Below, in pieces: positions 13,658-20,950 of a DNA stretch of 20,950 nt. Both the position numbers and the translations under genes were made by a program. The stretch covers positions 1 through 20,950 of IMG/VR virus record IMGVR_UViG_3300044846_000556; one strand, given 5' to 3'. Origin of the DNA: a virus. The notes beneath the pieces are model-generated. The model was not told the DNA's origin. It saw only the letters and a program-made list of their open reading frames with translations, and did no database searches. Positions within the stretch are counted from its first letter, which is position 1. Each line of letters starts with the position of its first letter.

Positions 13658-15060
13658 CCCAAATTGCAATTTTGAACGGCATCTACGCTGACAGCACACC
13701 AGAGCTGCGGACAAGCTATCCCGTCAACTTTGTGCCAGTGCCAAAACAATCAGGTATCAGTGCTGGATTCCTTCGCCCTGGTGACGGTCTTGTGGCCAAC
13801 GGCACAGGCCCAGGCATTGACCGCGGTGGAATCAACTGGCAAGGCAATTTGTATCGCGTGATGGGTACAAAGCTGGTGGAGATCGACAGCGCAGGCACTG
13901 TTACCGAATTGGGCGATGTTGGTGGGCCGACAACAGAACTGGTGACCTTTGATTACAGTTTTGATGTGCTAGCCATTGCATCTGGTGGCCGGTTGTACTA
14001 CTGGAGTGGCACAACACTTACACAAGTGACAGATCCCGACCTTGGCGTAGTGCTTGATTTCTGCTGGGTGGACGGCTACTTCATGACCACCGATGGCGAA
14101 TTCTTGATTGTCACAGAGCTATCAGACCCGACACAAGTCAACCCGTTGAAGTACGGCAGTTCAGAGGTGGACCCAGATCCAATAGTGGCTTTGCTCAAGC
14201 TGCGGAATGAAGTCTATGCGTTAAACAGAAACACCGTAGAAGTGTTTGACAATGTGGGTGGTGAGTTATTCCCATTCGCTCGGATTGATGGCGCACAACT
14301 ACAAAAAGGCGTTGTCGGCACACAAGCCTGTTGCGTCTACATCGAGCGCATCGCTTTCTTGGGCAGTGGCAGAAACGAAGCACCAGGCATCTACCTCGGC
14401 GCAGCAGCCACCACACAGAAAATCAGCACGCAAGAGATTGACAACCTGCTGTTGAACTACAGCGAGGCGCAGCTGGCCCTGGTCAAACTGGAAGCACGCA
14501 ACGATAAGGCACATCAGCATCTGTACGTCCATCTTCCAGACCGCACTATCGTTTATGACGCAGCCGCATCACAGGCACTAGAAGATCAAGTTTGGTTTAC
14601 GCTCACCACCACCTTGTCAGGCTTTGCTCAATACCGTGCGAGAAACATGGTCTGGGTCTACGACAAATGGATGATTGGAGATCCACAGTCCAGCACCATC
14701 GGCTATTTTGTGCAAGACACCGGCCATCATTGGGGTCAGCAAGTTCGCTGGGAATTCGGAACGCTCATCGTTTACAACGAAAGTAATGGGGCAATCTTCA
14801 ACGAGCTAGAACTGGTCAGTCTCACCGGCTCTGTAGCCCTTGGCAAGAATCCGCAGATTAGCACCAGCTACAGCGTGGACGGCAAGGCCTACAGCCAGGA
14901 CCGCAGCATCAGCGTCGGCACGATAGGCTCAAACAAACGCCTGGCATGGTTCCAGCAGGGGCATATGCGGAACTGGCGCATTCAGCGATTTCGCGGCGAT
15001 AGTGATGCTCACCTGTCATTCATGCGCCTGGAAGCGCAGATTGAAGCATTGGCCTACTGA
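13654..15060 (+). CDS. Portal plug / packaged-DNA stabilisation protein (P22 gp10-like)
   Basis: The 468-residue product is nearly the length of P22 gp10 (472). It is a beta-rich chain with a regular pattern of Gly and aromatic residues, and has the segments LLKLRNEVYALNRNTVEVFDNVGG, DGAQLQKGVVGTQACCVYIERIAFLGS, and HLPDRTIVYDAAASQALEDQVWF, the last matching HLPRHVLVYDASSSQ of P22 gp10. The C-terminal half (SYSVDGKAYSQDR, LAWFQQGHMRNWRIQRFRG) is also typical. In P22, gp10 forms the tail hub under gp4 and prevents DNA leakage. It starts with GTG, overlapping the endonuclease stop as GTGA. Confidence 0.88.
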   Translation: MTQIAILNGIYADSTPELRTSYPVNFVPVPKQSGISAGFLRPGDGLVANGTGPGIDRGGINWQGNLYRVMGTKLVEIDSAGTVTELGDVGGPTTELVTFDYSFDVLAIASGGRLYYWSGTTLTQVTDPDLGVVLDFCWVDGYFMTTDGEFLIVTELSDPTQVNPLKYGSSEVDPDPIVALLKLRNEVYALNRNTVEVFDNVGGELFPFARIDGAQLQKGVVGTQACCVYIERIAFLGSGRNEAPGIYLGAAATTQKISTQEIDNLLLNYSEAQLALVKLEARNDKAHQHLYVHLPDRTIVYDAAASQALEDQVWFTLTTTLSGFAQYRARNMVWVYDKWMIGDPQSSTIGYFVQDTGHHWGQQVRWEFGTLIVYNESNGAIFNELELVSLTGSVALGKNPQISTSYSVDGKAYSQDRSISVGTIGSNKRLAWFQQGHMRNWRIQRFRGDSDAHLSFMRLEAQIEALAY

Positions 15061-15926
15061 TGGCAACCGCGCCTATTTCTCGCCGGCTTAATCTCACGCG
15101 CGATCAGCTTGCGGCGTTTCTGACCGACCAGCAGCAGATCAGACAGTTTGAGTTGTTGTTTTCCACGGTTGACACCTTGCAAGTCATCGTCGGGACTGAT
15201 TTTGAGTACCAGGCAGACACGGCGGCAGCAAATGCAAACAACGCACTAGCGCAGATCAGCGCACTATCGCAAGAGGCAGCAGTCAGCGCAGCAATCATTG
15301 ATGGCAAGACCACCCTGGCACTGGATCAAGTTGCAACCTTGGCGCAAGAAACGTCTGTCAGCATCGTGTCAGCCGAGAACAAAGTCAACCAGGCAATGGC
15401 CCTAATCGCTCAACTGACAGCCGCGGTTGAAGGGTTGCAGATGACCCCAGCCCCGCGAGAGTTTAAGCGCAGCCGGTACGGATCGTTCTACGACACCACA
15501 ACACAGACAGCCACGGTCATCAACACGGCCAAAGCGATTACGTTCAACACGACTGATCTGAGCCAGGGTGTGTTTCTGTCGACCACATCAAGGGTAATGG
15601 TGGACACCGCAGGCATCTACGATTTTCAGATTTCAATTCAACTTGACAAAACAACTGGTGGCACTGCGGAATTTTACGTTTGGTTTCGGCTGAATAGCGT
15701 TGATGTAGCCGACAGCGCAAGTCAGATCAGATTGCAGGGTAATAATGCGGAAGTATTTTCTTCGCTCAATTACTTTTTTGATCTGAAGTCTTCGGACTAT
15801 ATAGAAATCATGTTTTCAGTGACTGATTTATCTGTTGAACTTGCTGCTTTTGCTGCGGCTGCACCAGTGCCAAGCATTCCATCCATCATTCTCACTGTGT
15901 CAAACAATATCGGAGGTATCCAATGA
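15060..15926 (+). CDS. Coiled-coil plus C1q/TNF-like knob protein; candidate tail needle
   Basis: A 288-residue product whose ATG overlaps the gp10-like stop (TGATG). Residues 1-50 are a conserved-looking anchor (RLNLTRDQLAAFLTDQQQIRQFELLF). Residues 55-127 are an Ala/Gln-rich helical coiled coil. Residues 139-288 form a beta sandwich whose pattern (RYGSFYDTTTQTA, then VDTAGIYDFQISIQL and FYVWFRLN, then SSDYIEIMFS) resembles C1q/TNF-like knobs. P22 and Sf6 encode their tail needle (gp26) directly after gp10; P22's is about 233 residues and Sf6's is about 280 with a TNF-like knob, so length, layout and position fit. No gp26 sequence motif is certain, so a fibre is the alternative. Confidence 0.6.
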   Translation: MATAPISRRLNLTRDQLAAFLTDQQQIRQFELLFSTVDTLQVIVGTDFEYQADTAAANANNALAQISALSQEAAVSAAIIDGKTTLALDQVATLAQETSVSIVSAENKVNQAMALIAQLTAAVEGLQMTPAPREFKRSRYGSFYDTTTQTATVINTAKAITFNTTDLSQGVFLSTTSRVMVDTAGIYDFQISIQLDKTTGGTAEFYVWFRLNSVDVADSASQIRLQGNNAEVFSSLNYFFDLKSSDYIEIMFSVTDLSVELAAFAAAAPVPSIPSIILTVSNNIGGIQ

Positions 15927-16258
15927 CTGTATCAATTAAGGTGCTGATTCCAGCAAAACAGGCAGAGAACGCACAAACTACACAGTACACGGCCACCAAC
16001 TGCAAGGCTCTGATTGACAAGTTCACCGCCACCAACACCAGCGCGGCCAACGTCACAATCAGCGTCAATCTGGTGACCAGCGGCGGCAGCGCGGCTACTT
16101 CCAACTTGATCGTGGATGCACGAAGCATTGCACCGGATGAGACCTACACCTTCCCTGAGTTGGTTGGCCAGGCGCTTGAACAAAGCGGATTCATCAGCAC
16201 GATTGCCGGTGCAGCCACATCATTGACCATCCGCGCATCAGGCCGCGAAATCACCTAA
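15923..16258 (+). CDS. Small beta-structured virion protein, conserved in phages, function unknown
   Basis: A 111-residue product coupled to the preceding gene (ATGA). It starts VSIKVLIPAKQAENAQTTQYTATNCKALIDKFTATNTSAANVTISVNLV and ends SLTIRASGREIT. This is a short beta-sandwich-like chain that I recognise as recurring in tail regions of phages without an assigned role. It has one Cys and no enzymatic signature. The position after the putative needle suggests a small tail component. Confidence 0.68.
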   Translation: MTVSIKVLIPAKQAENAQTTQYTATNCKALIDKFTATNTSAANVTISVNLVTSGGSAATSNLIVDARSIAPDETYTFPELVGQALEQSGFISTIAGAATSLTIRASGREIT

Positions 16259-16267
16259 AGGATTGCC

Positions 16268-16666
16268 ATGAAACAATTTATGATGATTCCCAAAGGCTTC
16301 GCCGGCCTGCCGATGGATGAAGAATTCTTGACCACAGGCGAGAACAAGAAGAACTACGCCATCGCGGTCCAAGATTGGAACTATGGCCCCGAAGTGCCGA
16401 CCAACGAACCCAGCGCAAACAAACCGTTCTATGCAGGTCTGGCAGAGGCTATGCAGTGCAACGAGAAGGACGCACGGCGCAAGCACTGCTCCAATTGCGA
16501 GTATTACGACAACACCTTCATGACCCAGGTGAAGATTGAGCGCATCCCGATGGCGTCTTACGACAAGGGCGCAGGGTTCAGAGGCCACTGCGAAAAGCTG
16601 AACTTTATTTGCAACGATATGCGGGTTTGTCAGGCTTGGGAAGAACGCGAATCTGAGATGGATTGA
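16268..16666 (+). CDS. Six-cysteine protein, probable metal or Fe-S binder
   Basis: A 132-residue product preceded by AAAGGA, with six Cys at 64, 74, 77, 108, 115 and 121. The core arrangement is C-x2-C (HCSNCEYYD, 74-81) followed about 30 residues later by GHCEKLNFICNDMRVCQAW (106-124). This spacing resembles small phage proteins with a HiPIP-like or zinc-ribbon-like motif, where C-x2-C, G-x-C and a C-x-A-W end hold a cluster. A [4Fe-4S] or zinc site is inferred. It sits among virion genes just before a cupin-like gene, so it could be a structural metal-site protein rather than an enzyme. Confidence 0.62.
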   Translation: MKQFMMIPKGFAGLPMDEEFLTTGENKKNYAIAVQDWNYGPEVPTNEPSANKPFYAGLAEAMQCNEKDARRKHCSNCEYYDNTFMTQVKIERIPMASYDKGAGFRGHCEKLNFICNDMRVCQAWEERESEMD

Positions 16667-16668
16667 AT

Positions 16669-17166
16669 ATGTGCGAAAATTCTGCTGCTGAGTCTATCGG
16701 GCCACCAGCAGCTCACCCTGTACAGGAGTGTTTGATGGGCAATGTGGCGGTTCAGGCAATTGGCGTTCCAGCAATGCATCTGCCAATCTATCGCTTGGAG
16801 GCTGAGTTACTCAAGCTGCCCCAGGTTGATATGCCTGTTACTCACGCTTTCTGTGCTGGCCTTTACGCTCGCACAATGCACATTCCTGCTGGTACTGTTT
16901 TGACGGGTGCGGTTCACAAAGAGGAATCATTCTTCTTGGTTCGCAAAGGCGAATTGATTGTCAGCACCGACAGTGGCCCACAAACCATTCGTTCAGGTGA
17001 CATGAGCGTTTCAAAGATTGGCACAAAGCGTGCTGGCATTACCTTGACTGACGTTGAAGTAACCACATTTCACGCCAACCCGACAAACGAGCAGGAACCG
17101 CAAGCCCTATGGGACTTGTTCACCATTCCAGCCATTGAAGCTGTGAAATTGGAGAAATTAACATGA
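16669..17166 (+). CDS. Cupin-like protein
   Basis: The product from ATG 16669 is 165 residues. From about residue 60, the beta pattern YARTMHIPAGTVLTGAVHKEESFFLVRKGELIVSTDSGPQTIRSGD and later TTFHANPTNE is a cupin barrel. Only part of the classic motif is present (G, then H-K-E, then a later H), so metal binding is possible but not certain. ATG 16735 has an excellent AGGAG (16724-16728) six bases upstream and is a strong alternative start (143 residues); 16669 has no ribosome site but lies two bases after the previous stop. Phage cupins near virion genes are known but their role is not clear. Confidence 0.62.
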   Translation: MCENSAAESIGPPAAHPVQECLMGNVAVQAIGVPAMHLPIYRLEAELLKLPQVDMPVTHAFCAGLYARTMHIPAGTVLTGAVHKEESFFLVRKGELIVSTDSGPQTIRSGDMSVSKIGTKRAGITLTDVEVTTFHANPTNEQEPQALWDLFTIPAIEAVKLEKLT

Positions 17167-17960
17167 CATTTGGTTTATCAGGAGCAGCCCTGGCCGGCAT
17201 TGCAGTTGGTGGAGCAACACTTGTTTCAGGTTTGGCCCAATCCAATGCAGCATCAAGTGCAGCAGCTACACAAGCAGGATCTGCCCAAGCTGGCATTGAT
17301 GAGCAACGCAGGCAGAATGAAGCTGTACAGCAGTTGCTTGCGCCTTACGTCCAGGCTGGAGGTGGAGCGCTTGGGGCTTATGCACCTTACCAACAAGCTG
17401 GCGCTGGTGCATTGCCAACACTCCAACAATACGCACAGGCCGGCGCCCCAGCACTTGAGCAGCAGCAGGCCTTAATCGGTCTCAGAGGCCCGGAAGCACA
17501 GCGGCAAGCCATTGCAGGCATTGAGGGCGGTCAGCAGTTCCAAGCCCTGTCTCGGCAAGGTGAAAACGCATTGCTGCAAAACGCATCGGCTACTGGTGGC
17601 TTGCGTGGCGGCAACATTCAAGGCGCACTTGGCCAATTCAGGCCGCAACTGCTAAACGAATTGATCAACCAGCAATATGGCAGGCTCGGCGGCTTGGCAG
17701 CAACAGGAGGCAACGTAGCACAAGGTCTAGCATCAAGCGGCCTGAGTGCAACAGGTGAACTTGCAAGGATTGGGCAAGCGTCTGCCGCTGGTGTTGGCAC
17801 GGCTGGACAACAAACCGGCACAAACATTGCCAATCTTTTAGGGCAGCAAGGTGCTGCTACGGCTGGCGCAGACATTGCACAGGGCCGCGCATTTGGCGCA
17901 ATTCCTGGGGCTATCGCTGGTGGTCTCGGAATATTTCAGGGATTGGGAGGGAAGTTTTAA
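17163..17960 (+). CDS. DNA ejection protein (P22 gp7-like / DNA transfer protein p32-like)
   Basis: A 265-residue, Gly/Ala/Gln-rich protein beginning with a hydrophobic segment (about 3-24) that may act as a signal or membrane anchor. The diagnostic stretch ALIGLRGPEAQRQAI (about 103-117), then FQALSRQGENALLQNASATGGLRGGN, then FRPQLLNELINQQYGRLG, matches gp7-like ejection proteins. Gly-rich repeats fill the C-terminus. In P22, gp7 is packaged in the head and ejected ahead of DNA to form part of the envelope channel. It is coupled to the previous gene (ATGA) and to the next (TAATG). Confidence 0.82.
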   Translation: MTFGLSGAALAGIAVGGATLVSGLAQSNAASSAAATQAGSAQAGIDEQRRQNEAVQQLLAPYVQAGGGALGAYAPYQQAGAGALPTLQQYAQAGAPALEQQQALIGLRGPEAQRQAIAGIEGGQQFQALSRQGENALLQNASATGGLRGGNIQGALGQFRPQLLNELINQQYGRLGGLAATGGNVAQGLASSGLSATGELARIGQASAAGVGTAGQQTGTNIANLLGQQGAATAGADIAQGRAFGAIPGAIAGGLGIFQGLGGKF

Positions 17961-19291
17961 TGGTCGCTCCTATTGACTACGGCGTACAAATCGCTGATCC
18001 AACACAGGCATTTTTGAGTGCCTTTAATACTGGCGCAAGCATTCAAGAAGCGCAATTTAAACAGCAGCAGCAGCAACAACAAGCAGCCCAGCAGCAACTG
18101 ATTCAGGCAGGTTTTAAAAAGCTACAGCAACCAGGTGCCACTGCTGCCGACTATGCAAATCTTGCCATGATGTTGCCTGAAACACAGGCCAAATCAGTGC
18201 GCGAAAGTTTCGGAATGTTGTCAGGCGAACGTCAGCAAACCGCATTGCGACAATCTGGCGAAGTGTTTTCTGCATTCAAATCAGGAAAGCCAGAGATTGC
18301 CATTACTTTGCTTGACCAGCAGATTGAAGGTAAACGCAACGCTGGTGACGAGGCCGGCGCTAAGTTTTTGGAAACATGGCGCGATGTTGCCAAGGAAAAC
18401 CCAAAAGCTACGGAAGATTACTTTGGCTTTACTATCTCGCAAATTCCAGGCGGTGACAAGGTAATCACCAGCGCAATTGCTTTAGAGGGTGAGCGAAGGG
18501 CAAAAGAAAAACAACCACTTGAAATGCGGCAACTAACCGCTAAAACTATTGTTGAAGAAGCGCAAGCCAAGTTCGCCCCACAAAAGTTTGGTTTGGAAAT
18601 CAACCTAACTCAATCTCAGATTGACCAAGCTAAAGCTGCAATCCGTGCATCTGATGCTGCGGCAAAGAAATCTGGCGCAGAAGCAACCCGTGCCGAGGCA
18701 GAAGCGGCTCAGATGGCAATGGGCGTCATCCCTGCTGACAAGCGACCAGAGGTTGAAGGCAGGTTCCGTACTGAGTACAACAACCAGACCAAGCCTTATC
18801 AGGAAGTCAAGTCGGCCTATGGGCGAATGCTTGCGTCTGAGGACACCGCAGTCGGTGATTTGTCGCTGATTTTTGGTTACATGAAAATGCTTGACCCAGG
18901 CTCTGTGGTGCGCGAGGGTGAGTTTGCTACTGCACAGAACGCAGCTGGCGTGCCAGAGCGCATCATGAACGTCTACAACAGACTGATTAGCGGCGAACGT
19001 CTTAATGCTTCTCAGCGCAATTCATTCAAAGGCCAAGCTAAAGGCCTGTACAACAGCGCACTTGAAGGCGAGAAAACAGTTCGTACTGGACTTGAGCGTA
19101 TTGCCACGGGCTACGGTCTAAACACAAACAACATTTTCTATACGCCGGCCGAGACTGCACCTGTTGCACAGACTTCGCTAACGTTAATGCCGCTACCGCC
19201 ACCACCAGCGTCCCCGCCTGCTCCAGCCCCTGCACCTGCTGCGGCAACTCCCCCTGCTGCTGGTCAACGAAACATAACGGTGGATTACTGA
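17960..19291 (+). CDS. DNA ejection protein (P22 gp20-position)
   Basis: A 443-residue helical protein starting at ATG 17960, which overlaps the gp7-like stop as TAATG. It has a poly-Gln run near the N-terminus (about 34-46), a long helical middle (VRESFGMLSGERQQTALRQSG, then KFLETWRDVAKENPKA), an Ala-rich coiled coil (about 215-252), a DPGSVVREGEFATAQNAAGVPERI block typical of phage ejection proteins, and a Pro/Ala-rich tail (about 410-432). P22 gp20 is 471 residues and lies between gp7 and gp16. The role in forming the periplasmic DNA-transfer conduit is inferred from position and the conserved block. Confidence 0.78.
   Translation: MVAPIDYGVQIADPTQAFLSAFNTGASIQEAQFKQQQQQQQAAQQQLIQAGFKKLQQPGATAADYANLAMMLPETQAKSVRESFGMLSGERQQTALRQSGEVFSAFKSGKPEIAITLLDQQIEGKRNAGDEAGAKFLETWRDVAKENPKATEDYFGFTISQIPGGDKVITSAIALEGERRAKEKQPLEMRQLTAKTIVEEAQAKFAPQKFGLEINLTQSQIDQAKAAIRASDAAAKKSGAEATRAEAEAAQMAMGVIPADKRPEVEGRFRTEYNNQTKPYQEVKSAYGRMLASEDTAVGDLSLIFGYMKMLDPGSVVREGEFATAQNAAGVPERIMNVYNRLISGERLNASQRNSFKGQAKGLYNSALEGEKTVRTGLERIATGYGLNTNNIFYTPAETAPVAQTSLTLMPLPPPPASPPAPAPAPAAATPPAAGQRNITVDY
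18062..18099 (+). repeat. CAG/CAA microsatellite encoding poly-Gln in the gp20-like protein
   Basis: A run of CAG and CAA codons encodes seven consecutive Gln, two Ala and three more Gln. It is trinucleotide-repetitive and could expand or contract by slippage without breaking the frame. Confidence 0.6.
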
Positions 19292-19292
19292 T

Positions 19293-20950
19293 ATGCCATA
19301 CAGCATCACCACCAAAGATGGCATCACCATCAACAACATCCCTGACGATGTTGCACCAGATTCGCCTAGTCTGAAAGCACGGGTTGCAGCAATTCGTGCC
19401 GGTAATGCTCCAGCTGCTCCAGCATCTGCTTCAGCTTCTCCAGCATCTGCAATGGCGGCTCCAGCCCCTGCCCCTGCACTACCAGTAGCGCCGCCAGCAC
19501 CAGCACCAGCACCAGCACTGCCTGTAGCAGTAGCTCCATCAGCCCCGGCCCCAGCACCATTGGCTCCGCCTGCGCCACAAGCTGCCCCTGCTGCCCTGGC
19601 TGCAAGCGCTCAAGTTACGCCAACTCAGCAAGCTGGCGGTGAAAAAATTGATGTTCAAATTTTGACGCAGGAGCTAACGTCAACCCAAACAAAACTGGCA
19701 AGTGGGCCACCGGCTTCATTGTCATTGGATGAGCAAAAGGCTTATTTCAGACGGTTGCGTGAAGATGAGAGTTCTTTAAAAAGAGAATTGGCTCGCAAGG
19801 GTGTGAATGTTAGTGCTTTACCTACCCCAGCAGCATCTGCTCCTGCACCGCCTCCAGCGCCAGCAGCACCAGCCCCAGCAGCACCAGCCCCGCCTCAGAT
19901 GGGATTCTTTGAAGGTTTAGCCGAGCAGATTACAGGGGCAAGACGCGCAACACCTGAGACGCAAACGCTCCCAGAGTGGACAACAATGCCAGAAATGAAT
20001 CAGGTGAGCGTGGCATCGTTCAAATCTGCGCTTGGCACGATGATGAGCAACCCCAAGGAAACGGTGCAGATTCTGCAAGCCAATTTCCCCGGTGTCCAAG
20101 TTCGCCAAGATGCCAAGGGCAACTACCTGCTGCGTTCGTCAGTTGATCAGAAAGAATATGCAATCACGCCTGGCTTCACAATGGGCGACATTCCCCGTGC
20201 CATTGGTGGCATAGCAGCATTCACACCGGCCGGCGCTGCAAGAACTATTCCAGGCGCAATCCTTGGTTCGGGTGCTACGCAAGCAGCTATTGAAGCAAGC
20301 CAAGCGGCAACTGGTGGCAATGCTGGTCGAGGTGAACTTGCTGAGATAGGCATGGCAGCGGCTACAGGCCCAGCAGGGCAGATTATTCAGCGAGTTGGTG
20401 CGCCAGTAGTCCAAGCAGTCAAAGGCGGCGCACAGAGGGTTATGGCGCGTCCTGCACCTGCTCCTGCTCCACGAGTTGAACCAACCTTTGAAGCGCCACC
20501 TGTAACGCCAGAAGCACCACCTGTTGCACCAACAGCAGCACCGCCTGTAACACCAGCTGCCGCCCCAACTGCGACGACCACCGTGACCACAGAGGTTGTC
20601 AATAATCTTGTTCAGAAAGCATCTGGCACGGGTTTTGGTGCAGCAGCAGCACGCAACAAGCTGGCCGATCTTGCACAAATCAATGTTGGAGCCAAAGAAG
20701 CAGCCGACCGACTTGGCATCAAACTACCTGCTGACGTATTCAGCGATAGCCCACAGGTGAGAGCAGCCGCAGGACTAACCCGTTCAGCCGCAGCAAGCGA
20801 AGCAGAGGCAGCATGGCGCACAACCGTTTCTCAGGCCGTGGAAAAGGCCGACGAGGTGATCAGACAGTTTGATGCAACTTTTGTTGAAGGTGCAGTAGCG
20901 CCTGGTGTGGTTTCACAGAAGATCAAAGACTCACTGACAGCAACTCGATC
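19293..20950 (+). CDS. Large Pro/Ala-rich internal virion protein (partial, gp16 position)
   Basis: ATG 19293, one base after the gp20-like stop, opens a frame that runs to the window edge without a stop, giving 552 residues so far. The layout is: a short N-terminal polar segment (MPYSITTKDGITINNIP), Pro/Ala-rich linker 1 (about 37-100), a charged helix (YFRRLREDESSLKREL), linker 2 (about 180-202), a folded module from about 203 (MGFFEGLAEQ to FPGVQVRQDAKGNYLLR, then ITPGFTMGDIPRAIGGIAAFTPAG and a Gly/Ala-rich hydrophobic helix), linker 3 (about 386-423), and a helical domain (NKLADLAQINVGAKEAADRLG). Following gp7- and gp20-like genes it occupies the place of P22 gp16. The enzymatic or membrane-acting part, if any, lies outside the window. 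Confidence 0.72.
   Translation, partial: MPYSITTKDGITINNIPDDVAPDSPSLKARVAAIRAGNAPAAPASASASPASAMAAPAPAPALPVAPPAPAPAPALPVAVAPSAPAPAPLAPPAPQAAPAALAASAQVTPTQQAGGEKIDVQILTQELTSTQTKLASGPPASLSLDEQKAYFRRLREDESSLKRELARKGVNVSALPTPAASAPAPPPAPAAPAPAAPAPPQMGFFEGLAEQITGARRATPETQTLPEWTTMPEMNQVSVASFKSALGTMMSNPKETVQILQANFPGVQVRQDAKGNYLLRSSVDQKEYAITPGFTMGDIPRAIGGIAAFTPAGAARTIPGAILGSGATQAAIEASQAATGGNAGRGELAEIGMAAATGPAGQIIQRVGAPVVQAVKGGAQRVMARPAPAPAPRVEPTFEAPPVTPEAPPVAPTAAPPVTPAAAPTATTTVTTEVVNNLVQKASGTGFGAAAARNKLADLAQINVGAKEAADRLGIKLPADVFSDSPQVRAAAGLTRSAAASEAEAAWRTTVSQAVEKADEVIRQFDATFVEGAVAPGVVSQKIKDSLTATR
19402..19590 (+). repeat. Pro/Ala low-complexity repeat tract 1
   Basis: GCTCCA/GCACCA-type hexanucleotide and trinucleotide repeats, with GCACCAGCACCAGCACCA near 19497-19515, encode an Ala-Pro linker. 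Similar shorter tracts lie near 19830-19893 and 20450-20560 in the same frame. These repeats are prone to slippage, and misassembly of this tract is possible. Confidence 0.65.

Noticed and set aside
19402-19590. CRISPR-like repeat array
   Set aside because: The repeats are codon-level Ala-Pro low complexity inside an open frame, with no regular direct repeats and unique spacers.
20139-20678. 179-aa minus-strand open frame with many Cys, Trp and Arg
   Set aside because: Its composition reflects the reverse complement of Ala/Pro/Gly codons in the partial internal-protein gene. It is not a plausible Cys-rich protein.

Overview
This window is a contiguous stretch of a tailed-phage (or prophage) genome with P22/Sf6-like (podovirus) virion architecture. 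Every convincing gene lies on the + strand. Genes are packed end to end, mostly with ATGA, GTGA, TGATG or TAATG start/stop overlaps that imply translational coupling. Base composition is moderate, Shine-Dalgarno sites are GGAG/AGGA-like and the candidate -10 boxes are sigma70-like, so a proteobacterial host is likely. I cannot name the host from sequence alone. No integrase, repressor, lysis gene or tRNA is visible.

Layout. (1) 1-2060: end of an early/middle DNA-metabolism cluster, with a partial unknown gene, a small VRR-NUC-like PD-(D/E)xK nuclease, a PAPS-reductase/PP-loop protein, a NinB recombination protein, a YbcO/DUF1364-like Cys4 HNH-type protein and a two-helix membrane protein. (2) 2057-2445: two short coupled ORFs with no recognised family. 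The first is laid over an unusual set of nested inverted repeats preceded by a perfect TATAAT; this is the most intriguing non-protein signal in the window. (3) 2438-4706: DNA packaging module, with an Sf6-like small terminase, a beta-class DNA methyltransferase wedged between the terminase subunits, and the large terminase. (4) 4731-10467: head module, with a P22-type portal, an unassigned 277-aa protein (possible virion cargo), scaffold, P22-fold coat protein and a putative decoration protein, closed by a strong GNRA-capped hairpin terminator. (5) 10520-11153: three small, very basic, coupled proteins. (6) 11126-16258: tail/connector module, with a gp4-like tail accessory factor, a fibre-like protein with a 23-residue tandem repeat, a DUF6321-like basic protein, a GIY-YIG homing endonuclease, a gp10-like hub plug, a coiled-coil plus C1q/TNF-like knob protein in the tail-needle position, and a small beta protein. 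(7) 16268-17166: a six-cysteine protein and a cupin-like protein. (8) 17163-20950: ejection-protein cluster (gp7-like, gp20-like, and the N-terminal 552 residues of a large Pro/Ala-rich protein that runs off the window, probably the gp16-position internal protein).

How it works together: terminase loads DNA through the portal into a scaffold-built, P22-fold procapsid. The gp4-, gp10- and needle-like proteins close the portal, and the gp7/gp20/gp16-position proteins are packaged in the head and ejected with the DNA. Relative to P22, the insertions are the methyltransferase, the 277-aa protein, the decoration protein, the small basic proteins, the fibre-like/DUF6321/GIY-YIG block and the Cys-rich/cupin pair.
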